Positions 36,060 to 45,413 of a stretch of DNA of 64,000 nucleotides are shown one piece after another (the first letter of the stretch is position 1; each line of letters begins with the position of its first letter). The notes beneath the pieces are model-generated. The model worked only from the letters and a program-made list of their open reading frames with translations, ran no database searches and was not told the origin of the DNA. Origin of the DNA: Gordonia polyisoprenivorans (GTDB lineage: Bacteria; Actinomycetota; Actinomycetes; Mycobacteriales; Mycobacteriaceae); the NCBI RefSeq assembly GCF_017654315.1, contig NZ_CP072203.1:4092001-4156000 (forward strand), in the 5' to 3' direction. Position numbers and translations under genes: made by a program.

Positions 36060-37241
36060 GTGCAGGCAGGGGTCGACGAGTTGATCGGGGCGGTGCTGGA
36101 GGACCGCTACCGTATCGACGCGCCCATCGCCCGTGGCGGGATGTCGGCGGTGTATCTCGGTCTCGATCTTCGACTGGGCCGCGACGTCGCGGTCAAGGTG
36201 ATGGACACCCGATACGCCGCGGACCCACAGTTCTTGCGCCGCTTCGAGTTCGAGGCGCGGGCGGTGGCCGGCCTCAAACATCCCGGGCTCGTCGCGGTGT
36301 ACGACCAGGGCATCGACGACGGGGTCGCCTTCCTGGTGATGGAGCTCGTCGAGGGCGGCAGTGTCCGGGAATTGTTGCGCGAGCGGGGCCCGATGCCCCC
36401 GCATGCGGTGGTCGCTGTTGCCGATCCGGCGCTGGGCGGACTGGGTACGGCACACGCGGCCGGTCTGGTGCATCGCGACATCAAACCCGAGAACGTGCTG
36501 ATCTCCGATGCCGGCGAGGTGAAGGTCGCCGATTTCGGGTTGGTCCGCGCGGTCGCCGAATCGGGGGTCACCTCGGCCAGCGTCATCCTCGGCACCGCCG
36601 CCTACCTCTCCCCCGAACAGGTCGAGTCCGCGACCGCCGACGCGCGCAGCGACGTCTATTCGATGGGGGTCATGCTCTTCGAATTACTCACCGGGCGTAC
36701 GCCGTTCCGCGGCGACACGCCACTGGCACTGGCGTACCAGAGACTGACCTATGACGTGCCCGCACCCGGCGACGTGATCGCCGGGGTCCCGGTCGAACTC
36801 GACGAGGTGGTGTTACGGGCGACCGAACGTCGCCCGGCCGATCGCTATGCGAACGCCTTCGAGATGCGGGAGGCGCTGCTCGACGTGGCCGAGGATCTCG
36901 ATCTGCCGCCGTTCACCGTGCCGGCCCCACGACGCTCCGCCGAGCGGGAGACGATGGCGCGCCGTCGGGCGGCGGCGAGCCCGCAGGGCACCCGGGTGGC
37001 CTCGCGGCCCGGACCGACGACCGACGCGCCCTCGACGAAGGTCTCGGCGGTCATCGATCGCGGTGCCGCGTCCAGGGCGGCGAGCGGCGAGCGCGGCGGC
37101 GCGCAGGGCATGCCCGACCCCTTCGACGATCTCGCCGATCGGCGGCTGCGCACACTGATCTGGTTGGTGATCGTGCTCATCGCGGCCGCCGCGGCGGGTG
37201 GCGCCGGATGGTGGGTCGGCTCCCAGTTACTGCTCTCCTGA
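36060..37241 (+). CDS. pknL: Serine/threonine protein kinase PknL
   Basis: 393-residue membrane-anchored Hanks-type kinase. Glycine loop IARGGMSAVYLG (23-34), ATP lysine K46 (VAVKVMD), catalytic loop HRDIKPEN with D140, DFG with D158, activation segment ending GTAAYLSPEQ, and APE-equivalent region SPEQVES. A basic/Ser-rich juxtamembrane linker (about 290-355) leads to one helix (about 365-388), with almost nothing outside and no PASTA domains, as in PknL. GTG at 36060 follows the -10 hexamer. The 33-residue Pro-rich extension of the longer ORF has no family match. Likely partners: the adjacent wHTH protein and cell-wall enzymes. Confidence 0.93.
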   Translation: MQAGVDELIGAVLEDRYRIDAPIARGGMSAVYLGLDLRLGRDVAVKVMDTRYAADPQFLRRFEFEARAVAGLKHPGLVAVYDQGIDDGVAFLVMELVEGGSVRELLRERGPMPPHAVVAVADPALGGLGTAHAAGLVHRDIKPENVLISDAGEVKVADFGLVRAVAESGVTSASVILGTAAYLSPEQVESATADARSDVYSMGVMLFELLTGRTPFRGDTPLALAYQRLTYDVPAPGDVIAGVPVELDEVVLRATERRPADRYANAFEMREALLDVAEDLDLPPFTVPAPRRSAERETMARRRAAASPQGTRVASRPGPTTDAPSTKVSAVIDRGAASRAASGERGGAQGMPDPFDDLADRRLRTLIWLVIVLIAAAAAGGAGWWVGSQLLLS

Positions 37242-37252
37242 CGAGCCCGGCC

Positions 37253-37295
37253 CCGAAAACCCCCGGCAACCGAAAACCCCCGACACCCGAAACCC
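37253..37295. repeat. 17-bp tandem repeat between pknL and aroG
   Basis: ccgaaaacccccggcaa (37253-37269), ccgaaaacccccgacac (37270-37286) and a partial third unit (37287-37295) fill most of the 54-bp convergent gap between pknL and aroG. Confidence 0.85.
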
Positions 37296-38816
<1,521 letters not shown>

Positions 38817-38820
<4 letters not shown>

Positions 38821-39308
38821 CCCCGGGCCTGCCGTGCATGTTCGATCGCCTGCCACTTGCGCCAGTTGTGTCGAGCATCACTGAGTGCGTCGTGGGCGTC
38901 GGCGGGTGCCGACGGCAGGGATGGGCGGCCCGCGTACTCCCAATGCTGGCGCAATTCCCGGGTGAAGCGCGGGATCGTTCGCGGCAACGCGGTCATCGGA
39001 CCCCACAGCTGGCACAGCACGACGTGGTCGTAAGCGCCCACCCAGGCCCACAATTCGACGTCGCCGGGCTCGGCGGTGAGGAAGGCCAGGAGGTCGTCGC
39101 GGATGGTGCGCCGGGACCGCCATGCCCGTGACGACGGCGACGGCAGTTTGGGCAGCACGTTCGCCCGAACCCACTCCCCGGCCCGGCCCGGATCGAACTC
39201 GGTGGACACCGCGTAGAATTCTCGACCGTCCTCGGCGACGACACCGATCGAGACGAGATCGATCGTGGTGCCGTCCTCGATAAACTCCGAGTCGTAGAAG
39301 AACCGCAT
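38817..39308 (-). CDS. DnaQ-fold 3'-5' exoribonuclease (Rv2179c-like)
   Basis: 163 residues. RNase H/DnaQ-like fold with the first catalytic acidic pair in MRFFYDSEFIEDG (D6, E8), where family members read YDTEF. Further motif residues lie in WAWVGAYDHVVLCQLWG and the C-terminal HDALSDARHN (D-x3-D type). Rv2179c is a founding member of an exoribonuclease family that shortens single-stranded 3' overhangs. ATG at 39308 aligns with the family. Upstream, GATACT lies 7 nt before it, so it too may be leaderless. It is divergent from the GT87 gene. Confidence 0.88.
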
Positions 39309-39367
39309 ACTGGTAAGTATCACCCGCCGCCCGGCGAGGGTCGCCGGAGAGGAACGAAGAGCCCGTC

Positions 39368-40708
39368 ATGACGACAATGCTGACTTCGGTGGATGAGCGG
39401 TTGCGCCGCTGGTCGCCGACCCGGCGCGCGCGCATCGTGATCGGCGTGATCTTCCTCGCCTCGGCGGGGATGCAGATGTTCGGGGTGCCCTTCACCTCCA
39501 GCTTCGGCACCCGGACCCGCATCGACCTCGACGTCTACCGGATCGGCGCGCAGATCTGGCAGCAGGGCCAGAGCCTGTATGCCGATGGGTCGATGCCGTT
39601 CACCAGTGACGGCATCTGGTTGCCGTTCACCTACCCGCCGTTCGCCGCGATCGGTTTCGTCCCGCTCGGTGCGATGCCCCTGGCGGTGGCCGGGGTGGTG
39701 ATGTCGGTGCTCACCATCGCGCTGCTGGTGTTGATCGTCCACATCGTGCTGTCGCTGTTGTCGGTGGGTGCCCGCGCCAATCGATGGTGGCTGGCGGCGC
39801 TCGTCGCCGCGGGTGCGCTGTGGCTCAATCCGGTGTGGATGACGATGGGTTTCGGTCAGGTCAACGTCATCCTGATGGCGATGATCCTGCTCGACGTCTT
39901 CGTCGTCGCACGTGTGCGCAAGCCCTGGACGCGGGCGCAGGGCATCCTGGTGGGTCTGGCCTCGGCGATCAAGCTGACCCCGCTGGTGTTCCTCGCCGTG
40001 TTCGCCGTCGCCCGCCGCTGGGGTGCGGCCGCCACCGCCGGTCTCGCCTTCGTGCTGGCGGGTGCGTTCGCGGCGGTCTGGCTGCCGCGCGATTCGCTGG
40101 GTTACTGGACGCACACGCTGTTCCACACGACGCGGATCGGTGATCCGGCCGGACGCATCAACCAGAACCTCAACGCGGCATGGGTGCGTGTGATGCCGGG
40201 CGTCGACGGTCAGATCGCCTGGGTGCTCAGTTCGTTGGCGGTCACCGTGCTGGCGTTGTGCGCGGTGCACGTCTGCCGTCCCCGGGAGGCCTTCCGGGCC
40301 GGCGCGGGCCCCGCGGCGCGGATCAACGCGGTGCTGGCGACCTGCGCGATCGCGGTCTGGGGTCTGCTCGTTTCCCCCACCTCGTGGGCGCATCACTGGG
40401 TGTGGGCGATCCCGCTGATCCTGACCGCCATCACCGTTGCCGCGCGCACGTCGTCTCGCAGCACCCGGATCGCCCATCTGGGGTTGGCCGCCGTCGGCCT
40501 GATCCTGTTCTCCCTCGGACCTTTTCAATTCCTCCCGCAGAGTTCGGCCTCGTGGTCGGTGCTCGCGCAGATCGTCGGGAGTTCGTACTCGATCTGGGGG
40601 ATCGCCGCACTCGTGGTGATCTGGCGTTTCCCGGCCGAGGACTTGCGCGCCCCGAGCGCCGACGAGGCGACCGGGCGAGCCGAACTCGCCCAGACCCGCA
40701 CGAGCTGA
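39368..40708 (+). CDS. GT87 alpha-(1->2)-mannosyltransferase (Rv2181-type)
   Basis: 446 residues, about 10 membrane helices, GT-C/DUF2029 (GT87) family. The first extracytoplasmic loop has IDLDVYRIGAQIWQQGQSLY, with the conserved DLDVY acidic motif near residue 55. PFTYPPFAA and the QVNVILMAMILLD motif also match family members. The synteny partner Rv2181 adds alpha-1,2-mannose branches to the lipomannan backbone and the caps on LAM, using polyprenol-phosphomannose. ATG at 39368 is preceded by GAGAGGAACGA. It is convergent with the acyltransferase after 41 bp containing a GC-rich imperfect hairpin. Confidence 0.88.
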   Translation: MTTMLTSVDERLRRWSPTRRARIVIGVIFLASAGMQMFGVPFTSSFGTRTRIDLDVYRIGAQIWQQGQSLYADGSMPFTSDGIWLPFTYPPFAAIGFVPLGAMPLAVAGVVMSVLTIALLVLIVHIVLSLLSVGARANRWWLAALVAAGALWLNPVWMTMGFGQVNVILMAMILLDVFVVARVRKPWTRAQGILVGLASAIKLTPLVFLAVFAVARRWGAAATAGLAFVLAGAFAAVWLPRDSLGYWTHTLFHTTRIGDPAGRINQNLNAAWVRVMPGVDGQIAWVLSSLAVTVLALCAVHVCRPREAFRAGAGPAARINAVLATCAIAVWGLLVSPTSWAHHWVWAIPLILTAITVAARTSSRSTRIAHLGLAAVGLILFSLGPFQFLPQSSASWSVLAQIVGSSYSIWGIAALVVIWRFPAEDLRAPSADEATGRAELAQTRTS

Positions 40709-40749
40709 CCCGGACGAGAAAAGGCGGCCACACGGGCCTGTGGGCCCAC

Positions 40750-41457
40750 TCAGGCCGCGGGCTTGGACTCCACGGCGTCGGCGGGCGCGCGATCCTTGAG
40801 GCTGGCCGCGTAGACGTCGACGTACTGCTGGCCGGACAGACGCATCAGCTCGTACATGATCTCGTCGGTGACGGCGCGCTCGATGAACCGGTTGCCCTGC
40901 ATGCCCTCGTAGCGATCGAAGTTCAGCGGCTTACCCACCCGGACGGTGACCTTGGTCGGCCGAAACATCACGGTCCCAGGCGGATTGAACTTGTTGGTGC
41001 CGATCATCGCGACCGGGATCACCGGCACCCCGGTCTCCAGCGCGATCCGTGCCAGCCCGGTCTTGCCCTTGTAGAGCCGACCGTCGGGCGATCGGGTGCC
41101 CTCGGGATACATGCCCATCAGCTCACCCTTCTCGAGCTGTCGGCTCGCCGCGGTCAACGCACCGGCGGCAGCCTCGGCACCGGACCGGTCGATGGGGATC
41201 TGTCCGACCGCGGTGTAGAACCAGCGCTGGAACCCGCCCTTGAGTCCGGTTCCGCTGAAGTACTCGGCCTTGGCCAGGAAGTAGATGCGACGCGGGCACA
41301 TCAGCGGCAGGAAGAAACTGTCCATCACCGCCAGGTGGTTGCTGGCCAGGATGGCCGGTCCGCGCGTCGGAATGTTCTCCAGCCCTTCGATCGTCGGCCG
41401 CCCCAACAACCGGAGCAGCGGGCCCAGCAGCACGTACTTGAACACCTGGTACCACAT
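40750..41457 (-). CDS. 1-acyl-sn-glycerol-3-phosphate acyltransferase (PlsC family)
   Basis: 235 residues. The HX4D catalytic motif is N-H-L-A-V-M-D (H41, D46). The second block is GQIPIDRSG, and the third is YPEGTRSPDGRLYKGKTGLARIAL. It corresponds to Rv2182c, which acylates lysophosphatidate in phospholipid synthesis. The start is set at ATG 41457 (MWYQVFKYVLLGPLL), where family alignment begins. GTG starts further up (to 41505) would add a charged segment. It is the last of a minus-strand group running from the ROK kinase gene. Confidence 0.9.
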   Translation of the reverse strand: MWYQVFKYVLLGPLLRLLGRPTIEGLENIPTRGPAILASNHLAVMDSFFLPLMCPRRIYFLAKAEYFSGTGLKGGFQRWFYTAVGQIPIDRSGAEAAAGALTAASRQLEKGELMGMYPEGTRSPDGRLYKGKTGLARIALETGVPVIPVAMIGTNKFNPPGTVMFRPTKVTVRVGKPLNFDRYEGMQGNRFIERAVTDEIMYELMRLSGQQYVDVYAASLKDRAPADAVESKPAA

Positions 41458-41617
41458 CGCGTGTGTCACTACCCTTCGTCGCACCGACGAGTGCTTTCCG
41501 GCCACTCGATCCGGTTGTGAACTCTACTCACCCCAGCCGATGCCCGTGAGATATCGGCCACCCGACGGACATGACTGTGGCCTCGTCCATCTCCGGCCCC
41601 CACACACCCGCCTGCAC

Positions 41618-42595
41618 TCAGACATCGGCGACGTGCCGGCCGTGCGCACCGATCCCCTGGCGGGCGACCTCGGCGGCACCGAGCACCCCGGCGTTCTCAC
41701 CGAGCTGGGTGCCGCGGATGCGTGCGAGCTGCCGATGGCCGGCCCCGGTGACCAGACGCGCATAGTGTTCGCGGGCCTCGTCGAGGTACAGGCCCGAGGC
41801 GGTCCCGACACCGCCGGCGATGACGATGAGGTCGGGGTCGAAGACATCGGCGATCATCGCCAGCCCTTGTCCGAGTGAGGCGGCGAACTCGGCGAAGGCG
41901 GCCACCGCCACCGCGTCGCCGTCGGCGGCGGCACCGGCCACCCGTCTGCCGGTCAACGACCCGGGGTCGGCGGCCACGTCGGTCGCGAGCTGGCTGCGAC
42001 CCCAGTCGCCGTCGGCCAGGAGCTCGACCACAGTGTCGACCAAAGCCGTTCCGCTGCAGTATCTCTCCCAACATCCGCGCTTGCCGCAGGAGCATTGGCG
42101 GCCATCCGGGACGATGGTGAGGTGCCCGAGTTCCGGTGCGACACCGAAGCTGCCGCGATAGATCTCCCCGTCGATCAGCAGCCCCGCACCGATGCCGGTA
42201 CCGATCGCCAGCACCAGCACGTTGCGTCCACGGGCCGCCGCCCCGTAGTGACGTTCGGCCACCGCGGCGGAGTTCGCGTCGTGTTCGGTGAACACCGGGA
42301 TACCGATGCGTGCGGTCATCTCCTCGGCGACCCGGGCCTCCCGCCACGGCAGATGGGGGGCGAATCGCACCACCTCGCGATCGGGGGTGAGAAAGCCCGC
42401 GATCGCCATCCCGACGGCCTTGGCCGCCCAGCGTGAGGTCAACTCCCCGACCAGACGGTCGAGACAGTGTTCGAGAGCTTGGGCCGTCGGCGGGGTCGCC
42501 GCGCGCAGCGTGTCGAGCATGACGCCCGAGTCGTCGACCACCGCGGCACGCACGCTGGTGCCGCCGATGTCGATGCCGATTGTCAACTCGCCCAT
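41618..42595 (-). CDS. ROK-family sugar kinase (glucokinase-like)
   Basis: 325 residues. ATPase-fold phosphate loops IGIDIGGTSVRAAVVDD (about 6-22) and VLAIGTGIGAGLLIDG. The glucose-contact segment is PELGHLTI. The ROK zinc site is C-x-C-G-x-x-G-C-x-E in CSCGKRGCWE. With no attached HTH it should be a kinase rather than a ROK repressor; glucose is the most likely substrate. ATG at 42595 overlaps the preceding stop by one base (TGATG); GTG at 42598 would give a GTGA overlap. No equivalent lies here in M. tuberculosis, so this is probably a lineage-specific placement. Confidence 0.87.
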   Translation of the reverse strand: MGELTIGIDIGGTSVRAAVVDDSGVMLDTLRAATPPTAQALEHCLDRLVGELTSRWAAKAVGMAIAGFLTPDREVVRFAPHLPWREARVAEEMTARIGIPVFTEHDANSAAVAERHYGAAARGRNVLVLAIGTGIGAGLLIDGEIYRGSFGVAPELGHLTIVPDGRQCSCGKRGCWERYCSGTALVDTVVELLADGDWGRSQLATDVAADPGSLTGRRVAGAAADGDAVAVAAFAEFAASLGQGLAMIADVFDPDLIVIAGGVGTASGLYLDEAREHYARLVTGAGHRQLARIRGTQLGENAGVLGAAEVARQGIGAHGRHVADV

Positions 42596-43095
42596 CACTT
42601 CTCACTTTCCGATGTCGGGTCGACCGCGTGGTGCCCACGCGACGCGCCGGGCGGCGGTGTCGGCGGGGCGGCCTCGAGGCGCACCTCGATGGGCTGGTAG
42701 CGCCGCGGCGGTGCACCGGCGTCGGCGGGGGCACTGCGCAGCGCCGCCGCGATCGCCTCCAACAGGGTGATGAGTGCGGCGATCAGCCGCGCGAGCAGAT
42801 CACCGATCTCCTGCATCAGCGAGGTGATCTCACCGACGGCGGCCGCGGCCGATCCGTCGCCGAGGAAGGCGCCGGCCGCGGTGGGACCACTCGATCCGGC
42901 CCCGGCCGGTCGCGCGGTGCCGGTGGGCCCCGTTCTGCCGGTGGGCACCGATCCACCTGTGCCGAACCATCCCGCGACGACGTCGATCTGGGCAGCCAGC
43001 GCGAGGAGCAGGTCGCGCAGCGGGTCGCCCGTCGACTCGCCGCGCTCAGAACCCGACCCGGTGTCGGCACCACGGCTCGTGTCGTCAGTGCTCAT
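42595..43095 (-). CDS. Conserved hypothetical, Ala/Gly-rich amphipathic protein
   Basis: 166 residues; no recognised domain. It has two hydrophobic or amphipathic stretches, DLLLALAAQIDVVAGWF (about 28-44) and VGEITSLMQEIGDLLARLIAALITLLEAIAAALR (about 87-120), separated by a G/T/P-rich linker with GRTGPTGTARP. The second stretch could be a membrane-associated helix pair. The N- and C-termini are disordered and charged. It lies between the ArsA-like ATPase gene and the ROK kinase gene and is translationally coupled to the latter. Position recalls Rv2183c; homology was not confirmed. Confidence 0.7.
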   Translation of the reverse strand: MSTDDTSRGADTGSGSERGESTGDPLRDLLLALAAQIDVVAGWFGTGGSVPTGRTGPTGTARPAGAGSSGPTAAGAFLGDGSAAAAVGEITSLMQEIGDLLARLIAALITLLEAIAAALRSAPADAGAPPRRYQPIEVRLEAAPPTPPPGASRGHHAVDPTSESEK

Positions 43096-43216
43096 ACCCT
43101 CGCCTCATACGCTCGGCTCATCCGGTCGATACTCCATCTGGCGATTCGTGTGCACAAGCACGGTACCCTCTGCGGCGCGCCCACCTCCATTCCGGGTGTA
43201 CGCGCTCCGGCACTTC

Positions 43217-44395
43217 TCAGGCCTGGCGATCCCGCGGCCAGACGGCGGGATCGGGGGTGAAGCGCACCCGGACCTGTCGACCGTCCCAGCTCGCCGTGCC
43301 GACGTGGCAGCGCCGCAGCACCGACGGCAGCCGCACCGCGTGGCGGAACCCGTCGACGGTGACGAGCAGGTCGTCGCCACTGCGGCCGAGGTCGAACCGG
43401 CTGGGCTCGGGCAGCCGTTGCTCCCACGACATCTCGAAGACGGAGTCGAGTCCCGTACCGGATACCGTCGTCACCGCTGCAGCACCGCTGCCGCGCGCAA
43501 CTCCGGTCGGACGGGCAAGTGACACAGCGAGTTTGCGCAATCGTGCCGGGCGATCCACCGGGGCGGCGGCGGGGTCGACGGTGGACACGGCGACCTGCGG
43601 GTCGTCGACGACCACCTCGGCGGGCGCGCCGGCGCCGACACCCCGGTTCACCACGACCGACCGCATCGGAAAGCCCATCAGGTCGGCGATCGCCAGGTGA
43701 CGGGGCACCGCACCCGCACCGCGCGCATCGGCCGCGACGACGAGATGTCCGGCGACGACGTGCGGATCGGTGAGCAACTCCACGATGTCGTCGCAGTCGC
43801 CCGCGATGGCGTCGACGGCGGCGGTCAGCTGCGCGGGCATCGGTGTGTCGGCGGCCGCCGCGAGACGCCGGTGGCGCGGCCACAGCCGCTCGAGGGCCTG
43901 CAGCAGGATCGTCGGCGCGCGCAGCAGGGAGTACGGATCGGCCACCCCGGACAGGTCGACGACGATGCGCTCCCAGGTGCCGCTGGTGGCCTCGTCACGA
44001 ATACGCCGCAGCAACAAGAACTCCTCGACACCGGGCAGCGCGGCGAGTTCCGCGGCGTCGATGCCGGCCAGTGTGGCCAGCACCGGCAGCGTCGACTTGG
44101 CGCCCCGGATACCGGCGGAGAGCACCTCGGCGAACACCGCCCAGGTCTGCTCCAGCGACTCCAGCCGGTCCAGGGTCAACAGGTGCACACCCGAGGAGAC
44201 CGCGACGCTCGATCCGGGCATTCGGAAGACCCCCAACAGATCCGGCGTCGGCGAAAGCCGGTCGACGGTGATCAGCAGGGTGTGGCGGTCCGGCCGGGCC
44301 AGCTGCGCGCGGGCACGACCACGACCGCGGTCACGGCGCAGTGCTCCGGCGGCCGCGACCACGGAAATCCCGGAACCCCCCGGCCCCAGCACCAC
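43217..44395 (-). CDS. ArsA/GET3-like ATPase homologue with degenerate P-loop
   Basis: 392 residues. The N-terminus reads VLGPGGSGISVVAAAGALRR where ArsA/Get3 proteins have GKGGVGKTT: the glycines remain but the signature and Walker lysines are gone. Later parts (IVVDLSGVADPYSLLRAPTILLQALERLWP; SVVVNRGVGAG) follow the P-loop ATPase topology, and the C-terminal 90 residues resemble the alpha-crystallin-like domain of some ArsA proteins (VRLPSVLRRCHVGTASWDGRQVRVRF). It corresponds to Rv2184c. ATP hydrolysis is doubtful. GTG at 44395 begins right at the P-loop, so a slightly earlier non-ATG start in the 20-bp gap to the SRPBCC gene is possible. Confidence 0.8.
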   Translation of the reverse strand: MVLGPGGSGISVVAAAGALRRDRGRGRARAQLARPDRHTLLITVDRLSPTPDLLGVFRMPGSSVAVSSGVHLLTLDRLESLEQTWAVFAEVLSAGIRGAKSTLPVLATLAGIDAAELAALPGVEEFLLLRRIRDEATSGTWERIVVDLSGVADPYSLLRAPTILLQALERLWPRHRRLAAAADTPMPAQLTAAVDAIAGDCDDIVELLTDPHVVAGHLVVAADARGAGAVPRHLAIADLMGFPMRSVVVNRGVGAGAPAEVVVDDPQVAVSTVDPAAAPVDRPARLRKLAVSLARPTGVARGSGAAAVTTVSGTGLDSVFEMSWEQRLPEPSRFDLGRSGDDLLVTVDGFRHAVRLPSVLRRCHVGTASWDGRQVRVRFTPDPAVWPRDRQA

Positions 44396-44415
44396 GTGGA
44401 TGGGAGTGAGATCGA

Positions 44416-44853
44416 TCAGCCTTCGACTCTCTTCTTCAGGTCGTTGAGGGCGGCGTCGGTGATGGCCTTCTCGGCGCGCCTCTTGAGTTGCCCGATCATC
44501 GGCACCATCAGGTCCACCATCAGCGTGTAGGTGACCTTGCTCGAGCCGGGCACCTGCTGTACGACCTCGTAGCGGCCACGCTGATCGCGTTGCAGGTCAC
44601 TGGAAACCAGTTCCCACGACACCCCGGTGCCGTCGGCGTCCCACGCATACCGCAATTCGTAGGTGTCGCGCAGCACCCCGGCGTCCAGCACGAACCGGAC
44701 GCGCCGGGCGCGACCCGCCGAATCCCGTTCGGTGACGTGGACTTCGCGTGCGGCACTGACCCATTCGGGATAGTTGTCGAAGTCGGCGATCACCGCCATG
44801 ATGTCGGCGGCGTCGGCGTTGACGACGATCGAGCGTTCGGTCCGGTCGGCCAT
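44416..44853 (-). CDS. SRPBCC-fold protein (Rv2185c-like)
   Basis: 145 residues, START/SRPBCC (polyketide cyclase/dehydrase) fold: N-terminal strand ERSIVVNADAADIMAVIADFDNYPEWV, the family hallmark, then a C-terminal long helix QLKRRAEKAITDAALNDLKKRVEG. It binds a hydrophobic ligand that remains unknown. It forms a coupled pair with a second SRPBCC gene upstream: ATG at 44853 overlaps that stop (TGATG), or GTG at 44856 gives GTGA. The pair followed by the ArsA-like gene is conserved in Mycobacteriales. Confidence 0.88.
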   Translation of the reverse strand: MADRTERSIVVNADAADIMAVIADFDNYPEWVSAAREVHVTERDSAGRARRVRFVLDAGVLRDTYELRYAWDADGTGVSWELVSSDLQRDQRGRYEVVQQVPGSSKVTYTLMVDLMVPMIGQLKRRAEKAITDAALNDLKKRVEG

Positions 44854-45275
44854 CACGCACCCGTCCGGCCGGCTGTGGTCGCGGGCTCACCGACGCCGCG
44901 GCCGTCCTCGAGCACGTCCTTGCACTCGAAAGCCATCACCTTGCCGGCCACCCGGCGCTGCCGATTGAGTTCGGCGAGCAGGTCCGCGCGCTCTCGGTCC
45001 GATTTCCCGCCGCCGAGCACCGACGCGGCCGGTTCGGCATGCAGGAAGTAATGCAGGACGAAACCGTCGAGCACGGGCTCGCACCAGATCTCCATCGTCC
45101 CGTCGATCGGCCCCGACACCCGCCAGCGCACCCCGGCGGCCGCCCGGTCCTCAACGACCTCGAGATGCAGGTCGGGCCACCACCGGCGCCACCTGGTCCG
45201 GTCCCCCACCACCTCGGCCGCACTCTCCGGGTCCGCGGCGACGAAGGTGTCGTCGGCAACCTGAATGCTCGTCAC
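44853..45275 (-). CDS. SRPBCC-fold protein, second copy
   Basis: 140 residues: VTSIQVADDTFVAADPESAAEVVGDRTRWRRWWPDLHLEVVED starts a START-like fold, and GVRWRVSGPIDGTMEIWCEPVLDGFVLHYFLH forms the central sheet. It corresponds to Rv2186c. Start GTG at 45275 (GGAG close upstream) gives a product of expected length. The much longer ORF in this frame to 46739 is antisense to fadD15 and is rejected. It is divergent from fadD15 with a 138-bp promoter region. Confidence 0.85.
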   Translation of the reverse strand: MTSIQVADDTFVAADPESAAEVVGDRTRWRRWWPDLHLEVVEDRAAAGVRWRVSGPIDGTMEIWCEPVLDGFVLHYFLHAEPAASVLGGGKSDRERADLLAELNRQRRVAGKVMAFECKDVLEDGRGVGEPATTAGRTGA

Positions 45276-45413
45276 GACTCCAGCTTCACATATCGGCGCG
45301 GCCGATCGGTAGGCAACGTCTGCTCCGCCCGGTCCGGGCCCACCCCGGCACATCGTGCCAATGATCGTCGTTACGATGGTCTGGTCATCGTTGACGGTCG
45401 AAAGGTGCAGGAT

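Noticed and set aside
40726..40759. Hairpin between the GT87 gene and plsC as a terminator
   Set aside because: The stem is short and interrupted and its right arm enters the plsC coding end; too weak to annotate as a feature.
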